From NCBI RefSeq assembly GCF_030247195.1, contig NC_080671.1:298316917-298380916 (forward strand): a DNA stretch of 64,000 nucleotides, in the 5' to 3' direction. The translations under genes were made by a program, and so were the position numbers. Position 1 is the stretch's first letter. The number at the start of each line of letters is the position of its first letter. The notes under the pieces were generated by a model. The model saw only the letters and a program-made list of their open reading frames with translations. It was not told where the DNA came from and made no database searches. This document shows, piece by piece, positions 46,640-57,908 of the stretch. The stretch comes from Topomyia yanbarensis. Taxonomy: Eukaryota > Arthropoda > Insecta > Diptera > Culicidae.

Positions 46640-47439
46640 CAAATAAATTTAGAAGGGATTAGAAGCGGATCCAGAAAAAAAAATTGGAGGGGGTCCGAAA
46701 TTTCGATTTTGAAATGTTCATTGTACAATACGTAAAATGTAATATCCTCATTTAATTTAAATCAGTTTTGGTGGTCGAATCTGGTTTGGAATGATTTTGG
46801 GTTTAGAACGAATTTGAAATAGAAACTATTTTGAAATTTCTCAAGAAATTAAAAATATTCGGAGAGGGGGGGATCCGGACATGGTGACTGGTGGCTATTC
46901 AAAGGATCGAGAGATAGTTGAACCCCGGTAGCCGCGTTGCAGAGCTATTTTGGACGCTGAGTGAGCGTCGCTTAGGAAGCTGTTGTTGTCAGTGAAGGTA
47001 CTGGTGATAAATGTCACTGCCTCGTCATTGAGCAACACTTCTGATTCCGGACCGGAATCTCCGGTGAGTCAATTCCATCTTTCCACCACACGTGGCTTGC
47101 AGTAGTATTTTTCTTTATTTTGTAAGACCTTCAATCATTATAACAATCTGTAGACGGTCCGCAAATCGAGTGGAAAATCATTTCGCGCCTTCGATTTGCG
47201 ATACCGCCTAGAAGTGGGTTAGTTCGCGACGGGAAGGAGCAATCATTCGATAATAAAACTGCTCATTTCCGTTCGAATTTCGCGGTCGCGAATGGGCAAT
47301 TCATCGCGTCGGGAAAGATTTAATCGTCTCGAGTGTGTTTTGTCCTCGTTCGGTTCGGTTTCGCGTAGAAACGGTTAGTTCGCGTCGGGAAGGAGTCCGT
47401 TATAGATTTAACTGCGGTTTCCGTTCGTAAAGCGATGTG
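46639..47439 (+). other. BEL/Pao 5' leader and LTR candidate region (unresolved)
   Basis: The region lies between the short repeats and the gag start. From about 47110 it contains repeated TTCGCGACGGGAAGGAGCAA / TTCGCGTCGGGAAGGAG-type blocks in a leader rich in TTCGCG. An LTR should lie further upstream, but no TG...CA-bounded repeat could be matched to the 3' side of the element. The 5' LTR border is therefore undefined. A poly-G tract lies near 46861. Confidence 0.45.
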
Positions 47440-48174
47440 ATGCCGCCCAAAGAAGAAAAGGTTTTGGGCGATAGGCTAGCCCAGCGTAATGGATTGCTGG
47501 CGATTCGTGATACGTTGGAGAAGTTTATCCTGCGGTACGATCCTGCACGTGATGCTTGTCAGTTGAGTGTTCGTGTACAGTCGCTGGATAGGGCTTATGC
47601 GCAGTTCATGGAAGCGCGAGATGCAATTGAGAGACTAGACAACGAGGAATTTTTGGCAGTACACCTAGCGGAACGTTTCGATGTCGAGCAGCGATACTGC
47701 GCAGCAAAAGGTTTTCTACTCTCCATGATGGCAAATCAACACTCTTTCTCGGCAGCTTTTCACCTCCGTCCGCCAAAAATCGACCTACCGAGATTTGATG
47801 GCGATTTCTCACGTTGGTTTCATTTTGGGACACCTTTACATCCATGGTGCATTCAAATGGGGACATTCCAACGGTCTCCGAGCTTCAGTACCTTCTACAA
47901 TCGCTTGAAGGGGATGCAAAGAAGCCGTTCGAGTCAGTTGACGTCGAAGCCGACAACTATGCGTCAACTTGGGATGCCCTACAGAAGAGGTACAACAATT
48001 GCCGTTTTCTCAAACGTCAGCTGTTTAGGACAATCTACGAGCTACCAGCGGTCAAGCAGGAGTCTGCTAAGCACATTCACAGTCTGGTCGACGATTTCCA
48101 GCGCCATGTACGCGCGTTGGCGAAATTGGATAAACCTGTGGAGCATTGGGCTACACCACTGGTGAACATACCAG
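47440..48174 (+). pseudogene. BEL/Pao retrotransposon gag, N-terminal part, frameshifted
   Basis: ATG at 47440 starts MPPKEEKVLGDRL; I prefer it to the GTG just before. The first frame carries FLAVHLAERFDVEQRY and [11 protein letters not shown], the P-x-F-D/N-G-D-x-x-x-W motif of BEL gag proteins (DUF1759-type). Near 47815 the frame shifts. The second frame continues with [28 protein letters not shown] and ALQKRYNN, then FLKRQLFRTIYELPAV and a long helical segment. At 48174 the ORF is broken by a 280-bp insertion. The product would form the capsid-like particle; this copy cannot make it. Confidence 0.85.
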
Positions 48175-48454
48175 TTAAAAACTTATTATAATAATTTAAA
48201 TTTTAAAAAAAACTTTTTATTCACTACACTACACTAGCTTATTTGATAGTCTGACTGGAACTGGACAATAATGTTCCCTAACGGCCTATATATAACCTCA
48301 GCCAGGCGATGTAACCAGCTGCGCTTCTCAGAACACTTGTTGTTGTTACTGTTTTCCTTAGAGCGCGCATGTTGTCGTCTAGCCCTGCTTCAAGTTAATT
48401 ATCACATGTTGTCGTCTGGGAACGATGCGTGTGAATCAGCTAACTTATCTTTCG
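48175..48454 (-). mobile_element. Solo-LTR-like insertion in gag, 280 bp
   Basis: The gag sequence is interrupted between two copies of TACCAG (48169-48174 and 48455-48460), after which gag resumes with a DQSTLLAWQEKTSSQ segment. On the minus strand the insert contains a TATATATAGG promoter-like motif, GTGAATAAAAAG with an AATAAA signal, and ends in an A/T-rich stretch. That order fits a solo LTR. No ORF. The family is not identified. Confidence 0.55.
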
Positions 48455-48460
48455 TACCAG

Positions 48461-48678
48461 CTGGACCAATCAACATTGCTAGCATGGCAGGAGAAAACGA
48501 GCAGCCAGGACGATGCAAAGTACGAGGAACTGGTCGAGTTCCTGTAGCAGCTGGTGCGCGTCCTCCATTCCGTCCGACCAGATACACAGCATCGGCACCT
48601 CCGAAGGTGGCTGGTCCCCGGATTGGAAGGGCACGAAGGTGAAGTTCGCAGTTAACGCAACTGCTACGCCCAACCAAG
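48461..48678 (+). pseudogene. BEL/Pao gag, C-terminal part
   Basis: After the insertion the gag frame resumes with WQEKTSSQDDAKYEELVEFL, which is followed directly by a stop codon. It then continues as QLVRVLHSVRP before frameshifting. This order, a conserved T-S-x-x-x-x-x-x-Y-x-x-L-x-x-F-L block ahead of the zinc knuckles, is usual for BEL gag. Confidence 0.75.
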
Positions 48679-49345
48679 ATGCCATTCTCTCCGCAACTGT
48701 CCAGTGTTCCTAGGAAAGGATGTTCACCAGCGCCGAGAGCTGGTTTCGCAAAAACAGTTGTGTTGGATCCGTCTGAGGTTCGGCCACCCATCCAGGAAGT
48801 GTGTGTGTCGAAGTTTACGTGTAGTATGTGCCACGAAAGGCATCATTCCCTGTTGCACGTTTCCTCTCCATCCAGGGTGTCGTCGAGTCCTGCCATTATG
48901 AGATCATCGCAAACAATCGCTTTCGTCCAGTTCGGGCTCTGCTCCACCGCAGGTCAACATGCGGTCCAAACCGCATGTAGCATGGTTCTACTGGAAACGG
49001 TTGTTCTCAACGTTGTTGATGATCATGGCAAGGAATGCAAGGGTCGTGCTCTACTCGACTCGGCGTCAATGTCCAACTTCATCTCTAGTCAGGTGGCGAA
49101 AGTTCTCAGCCGTCGCACCAAGGTGGACATTTCGGTCGCAGGAATCGGTCTCTCAACCCAAAGGGTGAAAATGCCATCACCGCCTCCAGCCTCAGCCATT
49201 CTCTACGAAACTCGAGTTTCTCATATTGAAGCAGTCATCCACAGAGCTGCTGACCATGCCGGTCGATACGTCGGCGTGGAAATTCCCGCACGTTGGATTA
49301 GCAGATCCACAGTTCCATGTCTCAGGAAGGATTGACCTTGTCATC
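48679..49345 (+). pseudogene. BEL/Pao zinc knuckles and aspartic protease
   Basis: A degenerate first knuckle (CWIRLRFGHPSRKC, second Cys lost) lies at 48761-48801 in one frame, and SKFTCSMCHERHHSLLH follows in another. The open frame 48679-49335 then includes KGRALLDSASMSNFISSQVA (about 49038-49095), in which D-S-A-S is the BEL (peptidase A17) version of the retroviral-type aspartic protease active site. VDISVAGIG follows as the flap-side segment. A TGA at 49333 and frame changes before 49500 stop translation. Protease activity from this copy is not possible. Confidence 0.8.
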
Positions 49346-50278
49346 GGAAGTGAGGCCTTCTAGGAACTTCACACTGGTAGGAAGATCTCGCTCGGTAATG
49401 GTCTTCCGTGGGTAGTTGAAACGCCATTCGGATGGACGGTTCTGGTTCCGCGTCCAATGGATCTATCTGCATTCCCCGGATCTGCAACCTCTCCATTATA
49501 AACGAAAATTTGGAAGCCGCACTTGAGAAGTTTTAGGAGTTGGAAGCGATTTCCACTGGTCCCGCACACTCTCCCGAAGAAAACCGTTGTGAAGAGTTTT
49601 ACACCAGCGTGATTCGACTGGAAGGTACGTCGTACGTCTTCCTCGTATCAAAGATCCAGAAGTTTTCCTGGGGTTTTCCAGAGCCATCGCAAAACGCCGT
49701 TTTCACAGATTGGAGCGCCGTTTGCAACAAGATCCTGCAATCAAGGAATCGTATCATCGCTTTATGGACGAGTACCTACAGCTGGGTCACATGGAAGGCT
49801 TGACGAACCTATAGATGACGTGAAGGCTCACTGTTATCTCCTACATCATCCCGTGTTCAAAAAGTCGCGTACCACGACGAAGGTTAGGGTCGTTTTCGAC
49901 ACGTCATGCAAGACGGCATCAGGATATTCGCTGAGCGACACGCTTTTGGTCGGACCCGTAGTTCTTCAATATTTACTCTCCATCGTGATGAGATTTCGAA
50001 TGCATTGCTCTGGTTGTGGACATCGAGAAGATGTACCGGCAAGTATTCCTGCATCCTGATGATCAACCGTCTCAACGAATTCTTTAGCGTACAGGCCCAG
50101 ACGAACCCATCGGTACGTATGAACTGCTGACAGTAACGTACGGAACAGCGAGTGCTCCGTACCTAGCTACGCGTACTCTGCAGCAGATCGCACAAGATAC
50201 CAGGCACGGTATCCAATCGCGAGCGGGCCAGTTACGGAAGATTTCTACGTCGATGATTTTCTTTCTGGGGCGCCGGAC
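49346..50278 (+). pseudogene. BEL/Pao reverse transcriptase, first part, broken at YVDD region
   Basis: Pieces in several frames keep the BEL pol order: PEENRCEEFYTSVIRLEGTS (49569-49640), then the HYLPHHPV-like motif as CYLLHHPVFKKS (49829-49870), then KVRVVFDTSCKTASGYSLSD and LLVGP (49880-49960). Next come ADIEKMYRQV-equivalent codons (about 50020) and the catalytic FYVDDFLSGAP (50243-50275). At least four frameshifts occur. At 50278 the frame is cut by the 10.7-kb CACAGTG-ended insertion, with the duplicated CGGAC lying at 50274-50278. The coding order resumes at 60998 after the second CGGAC copy. Confidence 0.85.
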
Positions 50279-50659
50279 CACAGTGGTCGGAAACGCCAAA
50301 AACGTATACCTAATTCACTAGAGGCCAAACCATCGAATATATTCACAGGGTGTCTTTGGAGAAATTGTTCGTATGAATATTCCCCACAATCTGATAACAA
50401 TTGAAATTAGGTATGGCTTACTATGATCGAACTAAAAAAATAACTTTTTGCAATGACGAGGTAAAAAGTTGGTGTCTACGACAAAGTTTTATAAATACTT
50501 AATTTTGTTGAATAATTTGTGCTTGTAGGACTAAAGGTAATCGATTTATAAGGCGTTTTCTATGGCATCCCCCTGAAATCTAGTTTTTTAAATATATCTT
50601 TTTGACGCAGGACTACGTCTTTGTTTTGGATATAGGGGTGCACTTTGCAAATTCTTATT

Positions 50660-51180
50660 GCTCTTCCTCTAACCAAATAATAAAGAACCACAAAATTCAT
50701 GTCAACATAAATTTATTGACGACATCATCCACACGCCCTTACCCACATCTCCTCCTGCTATCAGTTTCCTCTAACCTTCCTCCTAACAATTTCGTTAATG
50801 GAACGTACTCACGGTCTAAATCTTCCAGGCGCGAAATGCCCATATGCAACCGTACGACGATGATGACGACGTGTGCATAATGACACTTTCGATTGCGTCT
50901 CTCGAATGGAAACGCCCTGCCCGCTGGCGATAAATACTCCCGCTCCAAACAGCTACTTGATCCTTAGGGCCACCGTCCTTCGGGTGCTTGACTTGCAAAC
51001 GCTCCGCGCAGGCGTTATCCTCACGGCCAATTAACTCGTTCTCAAGAGACCAGCGCTGTTCGTGCGATTGGGCAACTCGTCCTTCGGAAGTGGAAAGCTA
51101 TAATAACGTGACGATCAATCCGCGTCGATCAGCTCACGACAGGTGAAAGAACCGAACAAAGAAAAAACGCCCTGTGGACA
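50660..51180 (-). other. GC-richer block with mRNA-like minus-strand end
   Basis: This block inside the CACAGTG-ended element differs in composition from the AT-rich arms. On the minus strand it ends with GTCAATAAATTTATGTTGAC and TGGTTCTTTATTATTTGG, giving an AATAAA signal. ORFs of 60-90 codons on both strands resemble nothing I know. It may be a captured gene fragment, a decayed LTR or part of the original element. Confidence 0.35.
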
Positions 51181-52594
51181 TTGCACCATTAGTTACATTC
51201 ATCCGGCATCATAGCGTGGCGTTATCTTACCCTTATCTTCGAAGCGCTTTGTCAGATGTATGGTTCTTGCAGTATGTACGGGTTTCAAATCTTCTTTCAG
51301 GTCCTTTTTCAACCTTCTCCTGTACGCCCGACACGTGTTCCGTGGTGAGGTTGGGTTTTTCTTCTGCAAGATTATTCAATTGTTACGGGCGCAAGACTCA
51401 ATCAAATGGCTGTAATTTACCTGTTTGATTGGTGCACACAATACTGAACGCTACATTCTACTAAAATGGTTTGTAACGAAAAGTGGTCCAATTTTAAATC
51501 AGGAATCAGAATATATTGGCTCAAATGGCACGTTTTTACAGCCAGTGTAGCTGAGTTAGAAGTCCGTTACACTGGCTGTGGAGGTACGCTACCCTGTGCC
51601 GTCCAACAGGCGACCGCTCCAACTGTTTCCTAAATGCCGCTGTAACGTTGCCAGTAAATTTTTGGTTTAACTAGCACATGTATTTGCTATTTGCGCTTGA
51701 AATTAAGTAATGTAGTGGTAGTAATAAGCTTCCCATTTTGGTTTAAACGCAAGGACAGTTTTTAAAAACAGGGTTTGATTAATTAGTTTAGTTCATTTAA
51801 GCAATTTTATCAATTCTGTAATTTAAAAGGAATTTTATGGAACTTGGTGAATTTGGCACCACTTGCAACTGGTATAATGAACTTGCACAAAGTGTTGCAT
51901 AACGCAAGGCTGTTTTTTGGAACAAAATGTGTTATCATTCAGCTCTTCGCTATGCAAAATCACGATATTATGACAGATGGGCTAAGCGCGGCGTTTCATG
52001 GAGCGCGGCCGTTCCTTTCAATCGGGAAAGGCCGCGTGGAATTTTGGTGAAATGCGCTAATAGTGTCATGGTGGTACTAGTTGTCTCTTTCGCTCTACCC
52101 ATCAACATCAGCGTTGACTCATTTTGCATTATGCGCTTGGGTTCAATGTTTGGGGCGAATGTGTTGGTAGGTAGGGGAACTGGCAGTAAAATGAACACGT
52201 TAAGCAGAATCATTATTTTCTAACTAATAAGTGAACGAGATATTACGATCACCTTATATGTTTCTTGTTAGACATGTTTTGTACATATCTGGTAAAAATA
52301 CTTCGTCATAAACACATTTTTTCAAACATGATTCTTGATTCCTAAACATGTCAAAAATGAGACATGCTTATAGCGAGTGGGTAAAATGAACATGTGGCGG
52401 CTGTAAAATGAACAGCTTCTGGTGACCTGCAAGATGTCCTGTATGTATGCAATGCGCAGCGTTGGAAAGCATTTTCCGATCAATGCTGATATCCCAGCAA
52501 ATCATGAGCTTTGCATACACACAGGGCATTTTGCAGGAAAAAAAATTGTCACGGAAGAATTGAATTTTCATGACGTAATATTAACCATTTTACA
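51181..52594. other. Gene-free interior of the CACAGTG-ended element, two small hairpins
   Basis: A 12-bp perfect stem lies at 51538-51549/51568-51579 (ACAGCCAGTGTA, 18-nt loop). A second inverted pair of about 27 bp lies at 52427-52455 and 52508-52536 (TGCAAGATGTCCTGTATGTA and its near-inverse). No transposase or other gene was recognised. Confidence 0.5.
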
Positions 52595-52607
52595 ATCCTG
52601 TGGCATC

Positions 52608-52905
52608 ATCGAGCACTCAGTCGAGATAGAAGTCTTTTGTCATCGGTCCGTACACTCTATAGCGACAAATAGTGTTAATCCGCGTTCAAGGTTATTTACA
52701 CACTCTGCGCCTAGTTGAGGTTTCAGTATTTTTTCCCTTCTTTTGTGTTTCTGTTTCTGAGTACCGTTAGCCGGTCAGTGAAGTGAAACAGTGTTCTTCT
52801 AGTAAGCCGTCTGGATACCGTTACATACACAAGCTAAGTATTAGTTTTCGTTTCCCCTTCTTGGTTGTCTTAATAACGTGCACTGGGCAATAGGCCCGTG
52901 CAAAA
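52608..52905 (+). promoter_or_regulatory. 5' UTR with presumed internal promoter
   Basis: It starts right after the target duplication with ATCGAGCACTCAGTCGAG, and the element is complete to this point. ACTCAGTCGAG-type starts and downstream motifs of internal promoters are typical for I-type elements. The promoter itself is inferred. The minus-strand copy lacks this region. Confidence 0.5.
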
Positions 52906-54222
52906 ATGACTTCCCCTGACGGCGGTTCATCTCAAGGTGAGATGGACGTCGAAATAAAATCGGCTCCCCGGCTCAAGGTATATCCGAGGTCGGCCACCGG
53001 GCCATTTGTGATCTTCTTCCGGACCAAAGAAAAAAAGTGTTTGAATCTGTTGCAGATTTCTCGAGTTCTGACGGATCGGTATTCGGCCGTGACAGAAATA
53101 TCGAAAATTCGGCCTGATAAGCTTCGGGTGGTGGTTAACAGTTCAACTCAGGCAAACGATATTGCTGGATACGAGCCCTTTACGAGGGAGTACAGGGTGT
53201 ATATTCCAGCTAGCAGGGTTGAAGTCAGTGGGGTCGTTTCCGATTCGAGTCTGAATTGCGAGGACCTGCTAAAATATGGGACTGGCTGTTTCAAAGACCC
53301 CATGCTTAAGAAGATACTGGAATGCAAACGTTTGCATTCAGCATCAGTCGCAGCTGACGGGAAGAAAACATACGTCAACTCAGACTCTTATCGGGTGACC
53401 TTCGCCGGCTCTGCCCTGCCTAATTACCTCCTTTTTGACAAGGTTCGTCTACCTGTTCGCCTCTTTGTGCCGCGGGTCATGAACTGTACTAATTGCAAAC
53501 AATTGGGACACACAGCCTCCCATTGTAGCAATAAAGCCCGCTGTGGGAAATGCGGTGGGAATCATGCGGATGATTCCTGTGGTAGAGATGTCGAAAAGTG
53601 CCTCTACTGTGGGGGAAACCCACATGATCTCCCTTCATGTCCCGCGTACAAACAGCGCGAGGAAAATCTTAAGCGTTCCCTTCAGGGACGCTCTAAGCGA
53701 TCTTTTGCAGAAATGCTTAAGATAGCTACGCCACCTGTCTCTACGAACATCTTTACCAACTTGTCTACTGACGAAGGCGACTGTGATGAACCCCAGGAGG
53801 GAACATATTCTGCTGTGCCTAGAAGTAGTAGAAAAAGGAAGAACATTTCCTCTTCCAAGCTTCGTCGTAAAGGCCAGAAGGTGTCTCTTCATGGTCCCCC
53901 TAAAATAACTACTCAAGGAAGTACTGGTGCAAAACCGAAGCAAGTCGCTCCCGGTCTCAGTAACCTGAGCTCAGAAAAGGAGTTCCCAGCACTTCCAGGA
54001 ACATCAAAAACCCCAAGTGTTCCCATATCTCAGCCAGAGAAAGAAAACAGTGCTGGCTTAATAAATTTCTCTGACATTGTGGACCGTATTCTTACAGCGT
54101 TAAACATTTCTGACCCCCTTAAAAGTATCTTGATAAGCTTTCTCCCCGCAGTAAAAACATTCTTGATGCAGTTCACTGCGAAATGGCCCCTCCTTTCAGC
54201 GATTGTATCCTTCGATGGCTAA
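52906..54222 (+). CDS. I-clade ORF1, gag-like RNA-binding protein, 438 aa
   Basis: The frame is open from ATG at 52906 to TAA at 54220-54222. Residues 1-175 form a gag-like region with FFRTKEKKCLNLLQISRVL, and YLLFDKVRLPVRLFVPRVM follows. Three CCHC knuckles lie at about residues 191-255: [27 protein letters not shown] and CLYCGGNPHDLPSC. A basic Ser/Arg region follows (SLQGRSKRSF; SSRKRKNISSSKLRRKGQK), and then a conserved tail with FSDIVDRILTALNI. ORF1 proteins of I elements bind element RNA and act as nucleic-acid chaperones in the ribonucleoprotein. It is the only intact mobile-element ORF in the window. Its stop overlaps the ORF2 start. Confidence 0.9.
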   Translation: MTSPDGGSSQGEMDVEIKSAPRLKVYPRSATGPFVIFFRTKEKKCLNLLQISRVLTDRYSAVTEISKIRPDKLRVVVNSSTQANDIAGYEPFTREYRVYIPASRVEVSGVVSDSSLNCEDLLKYGTGCFKDPMLKKILECKRLHSASVAADGKKTYVNSDSYRVTFAGSALPNYLLFDKVRLPVRLFVPRVMNCTNCKQLGHTASHCSNKARCGKCGGNHADDSCGRDVEKCLYCGGNPHDLPSCPAYKQREENLKRSLQGRSKRSFAEMLKIATPPVSTNIFTNLSTDEGDCDEPQEGTYSAVPRSSRKRKNISSSKLRRKGQKVSLHGPPKITTQGSTGAKPKQVAPGLSNLSSEKEFPALPGTSKTPSVPISQPEKENSAGLINFSDIVDRILTALNISDPLKSILISFLPAVKTFLMQFTAKWPLLSAIVSFDG

Positions 54223-57200
54223 TTCATCGAGCGAGGTCAAGGATTTAATCACTGTTCTACAGTGGAATTGCAGAAGCATTATCCCGAAAATCGATTCGTT
54301 TAAAATCTTACTAAATAATTTGAAATGCGATGCATTTGCCCTATGCGAGACATGGCTCACTTCAGAAATAACCCTACACTTCCACGATTTTAATATTATT
54401 CGCTTGGATCGAGAAGACTCTTACGGAGGAGTACTTTTGGGGATCAAAAAGTGCTATTCTTTCAATCGGATCGACCTCCCATCGACACCAGGCATTGAAG
54501 TTGTCGCTTGCCAAACCAGATTTAAAGGCAAAGAACTTTGCATTGCTTCCACCTACATCCCCCCTAGAGCCTCAGTTAGCAACCGACGGCTTTGCGATAT
54601 TGCGGAACTCCTCCCCGCACCGAGGCTAGTTTTAGGTAACTTTAACTCCCACGGCACGGCATGGGGTTGCCTTCATGACGATAATCGATCTACCCTACTC
54701 CATGAGCTTTGCGACAACTTCAATATGACTATTTTGAATACGGGTGAAATGACACGGATTCCTGTCCCTCCAGCGCGACCGAGCGCCTTAGATCTGTCCC
54801 TCTGCTCGACATCGCTGCGGTTAGATTGCATGTGGAAGGTAGTCTCTGATCCCCACGGCAGCGACCATCTGCCAATCGTAATTAATATTGCTAACGGTTC
54901 AGGGCCACCGAATACAATCAATGTTTCGTATGACCTCACACGAAATATTGATTGGAAGAGCTACGCGTCCGCGATATCCGAAAAAGTAGAATCGACACAA
55001 GAGCTTCCTCCGGAGGAAGAGTACGGGTTCCTGGCTGGCTTGATTCTCGATACCGCGATTCAAGCTCAGACTAAACGCGTACCAGACGCGAATTCACGCG
55101 GGCGTCCTCCCAATCCATGGTGGGACAAAGAGTGCTCAGACGTGTACGCGGAGAAGGCCGCTGCGTATAAGACCTTCCGGGACGACGGGCTGCCAGCTAG
55201 CTACCGACAGTACGCGATGGCGGAAACGCGCATGAAGAGTTTGATAAAAACCAAAAAACGTAGCTACTGGCGCCGGTTCGTCGACGGACAAACGAGAGAA
55301 ACATCGATGAGCACTCTTTGGAGTACGGCCCGGCGCTTACGAAACCGAAACAGTACCAATGAGAGCGTGGAATATTCAAACCGTTGTATATTCGATTTTG
55401 CCATTTTTTTTTTTGGTTTGTCCGGATTCCGCCCCGGCACAGAAGATCTACCGCGCCGCGTCCCCTCACAATAACGCGAACGAAACACCGTTTTCGATGG
55501 TGGAGTTCTCACTTGCTCTCTTATCATGTAACAATAAAGCCCCAGGGCCAGACAGAATCAAATTTAACTTGTTAAAGAATCTGCCAGACTCTGCCAAGAG
55601 ACGCTTGCTGAATTTATTTAATAAGTTTCTTGAGGGTAATATTGTCCCTCATGACTGGAGGCAAGTGAAGGTCATTGCCATTCAAAAACCAGGAAAACCA
55701 GCCTCCGACCACAACTCGTATCGACCGATTGCGATGCTGTCCTGTATCCGAAAGTTGTTCGAGAAAATGATCTTGTTTCGCCTCGATAATTGGGTTGAAG
55801 CAAATGGCTTACTGTCAGATACACAATTTGGTTTCCGCAAAGGCAAAGGGACGAACGATTGTCTTGCGTTGCTCTCAACAGAAATTCAAATGGCTTATGC
55901 TAGCAAAGAGCAGATGGCATCAGTTTTCCTAGATATAAAGGGGGCTTTTGACTCAGTTTCTATCAAAATTCTTTCTGAGAAGCTGCACCAGCATGGTCTT
56001 TCACCGACTCTAAACAACTTTTTGCTAAACTTGCTGTCTGAAAAACATATGCATTTTTCGCATGGTGATTTATCGACATCACGAATTAGCTACATGGGTC
56101 TTCCCCAGAGCTCATGTCTAAGCCCCCTTCTCTATAACTTTTACGTGAATGACATTGACGAATGTCTTGTCAATTCCTGCACGCTAAGGCAGCTTGCAGA
56201 TGACGGTGTGGTCTCTATTACAGGTCCCAAAGCCGTCGATCTGCAAGGACCATTGCAAGATACCTTGGACAATTTGTCTGCTTGGGCCCTCCAGCTAGGT
56301 ATCGAGTTCTCCACGGAGAAAACTGAGCTAGTCGTATTTTCAAGGAAGCGTGAACCAGCGCAACTACAGCTTCAATTAATGGGTCAAACTATTGCTCAGG
56401 TTTCAACTTTCAAATATCTCGGGGTCTGGTTCGACTCTAAAGGAACCTGGGGATGTCACATTAGGTATCTGAAACAGAAGTGCCAGCAAAGGATCAACTT
56501 TCTCCGTACAATAACCGGAACATGGTGGGGTGCCCACCCAGGAGACCTGATCAGGCTGTACCAAACAACAATATTGTCGGTGATGGAGTACGGGAGTTTC
56601 TGTTTCCGCTCCGCTGCGAACATACATTTCATCAAACTAGAGCGAATCCAATATTGTTGTTTGCGTATTGCTTTGGGTTGTATGCACTCGACACATACGA
56701 TGAGTTTAGAAGTGCTGGCGGGCGTCCTTCCGCTGAAAAATCGAATTTGGGAACTCTCCTATCGATTGCTCATCCGATGCGATATCTTGAACCCGTTAGT
56801 AATTGCAAATTTCGAAAGGCTTATCGAGCTCAATTCTCAAACCCGATTTATGTCCTTGTACTTCGATTACATGGCACAAAATATCAATCCTTCTTCATAC
56901 TATCCCAACCGTGTCAATCTCTTTCATGCTTCTGATTCAACTGTTTTCTTTGACACATCCATGAAAGACGAGATTCGTGGAATCCTGGATCACATACGCC
57001 CGCAAGTGATCCCAAGCATCTTTCATAGTAAATTTCGAGAAGTCGACTGCAACAAGATGTTTTACACCGACGGGTCAAGCCTCGACGGCTCCACTGGCTT
57101 CGGTATATTCAATCAAAACCTCACCGCCTCATTCAAACTCAATGATCCTGCTTCAGTTTACGTCGCAGAACTTGCTGCTATTCAGTATACCCTTGGGATC

Positions 57201-57908
57201 ATTGATACTTTGCCCACCGATCATTACTTTATTGTCTCGGATAGCCTCAGCTCAATCGAGGCTCTCCGTTCAATGAAACCTAGAAAGCACATTCCATATT
57301 TTCTGGGGAAAATCTGGGAGCGCCTGCGTGCTTTGTCTGCAAGATCGTACAAGATTACCTTAGTTTGGGTTCCCTCGCATTGCTCCATTCCAGGTAATGA
57401 AGAAGCGGACTCTTTAGCTAAGGCGGGCGCTTTGCAAGGTGACATATATGAAAGGCCAATTAGCTTCAGCGAATTTTTCAGTATTACTCATCAGAGAACC
57501 CTCGAAAGTTGGCAAACATCATGGAGCAATGGTGAACTGGGAAGGTGGCTACATTCGATAATCCCTAAGGTATCGACGAAACCTTGGTTCAGAGGGATGG
57601 ATGTGGGTCGGGATTTCATTCGCGTGATGTCTCGGCTCATGTCCAATCACTACACGCTGGACGCACATCTCAGGCGTATTGGGCTCGTGGATAGCGGTAT
57701 CTGCGCTTGTGGCAACGGTTATCACGAAATCGAACATGTGGTCTGGGCATGTGCCGAGTACTGTTCTGCCAGATCTCAACTATTCGATTCCCTTCGGGCC
57801 CGAGGAAGATCACCCAATGCCCCGGTTCGAGATGTACTAGCAAGCCGCGATATTCTCTACATGTCCCTTATATACACGTTCCTCAAAACCATCAATATCC
57901 AAATTTAA
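54215..57908 (+). pseudogene. I-clade ORF2 (endonuclease, reverse transcriptase, RNase H), one frameshift
   Basis: The start ATG at 54215 lies in ATGGCTAA, overlapping the ORF1 stop by 8 bp. Endonuclease motifs are LQWNCRSI, FALCETWLT, LGNFNSHG (54632-54649; the usual Asp is Asn at 54638-54640) and GSDHLPIV. A run of 11 T at 55404-55414 breaks the frame. The second frame resumes with the RT: KAPGPDRI, NSYRPIAML, FLDIKGAFDSV, LPQSSCLSPLLYN (usual Gly is Ser) and LADDGVVSI (Asp pair at 56199-56204). RNase H follows with FYTDGSS, AELAAI, VSDSLSSIEAL and NEEADSLAK. The tail has HLRRIGLVDSGICACGNGYH and EHVVWAC. It ends at TAA 57906-57908. Confidence 0.9.

Noticed and set aside
50602..52223. Possible transposase gene inside the CACAGTG-ended element
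   Set aside because: None of the frames shows a Transib or other transposase motif, and all ORFs are under 100 codons.
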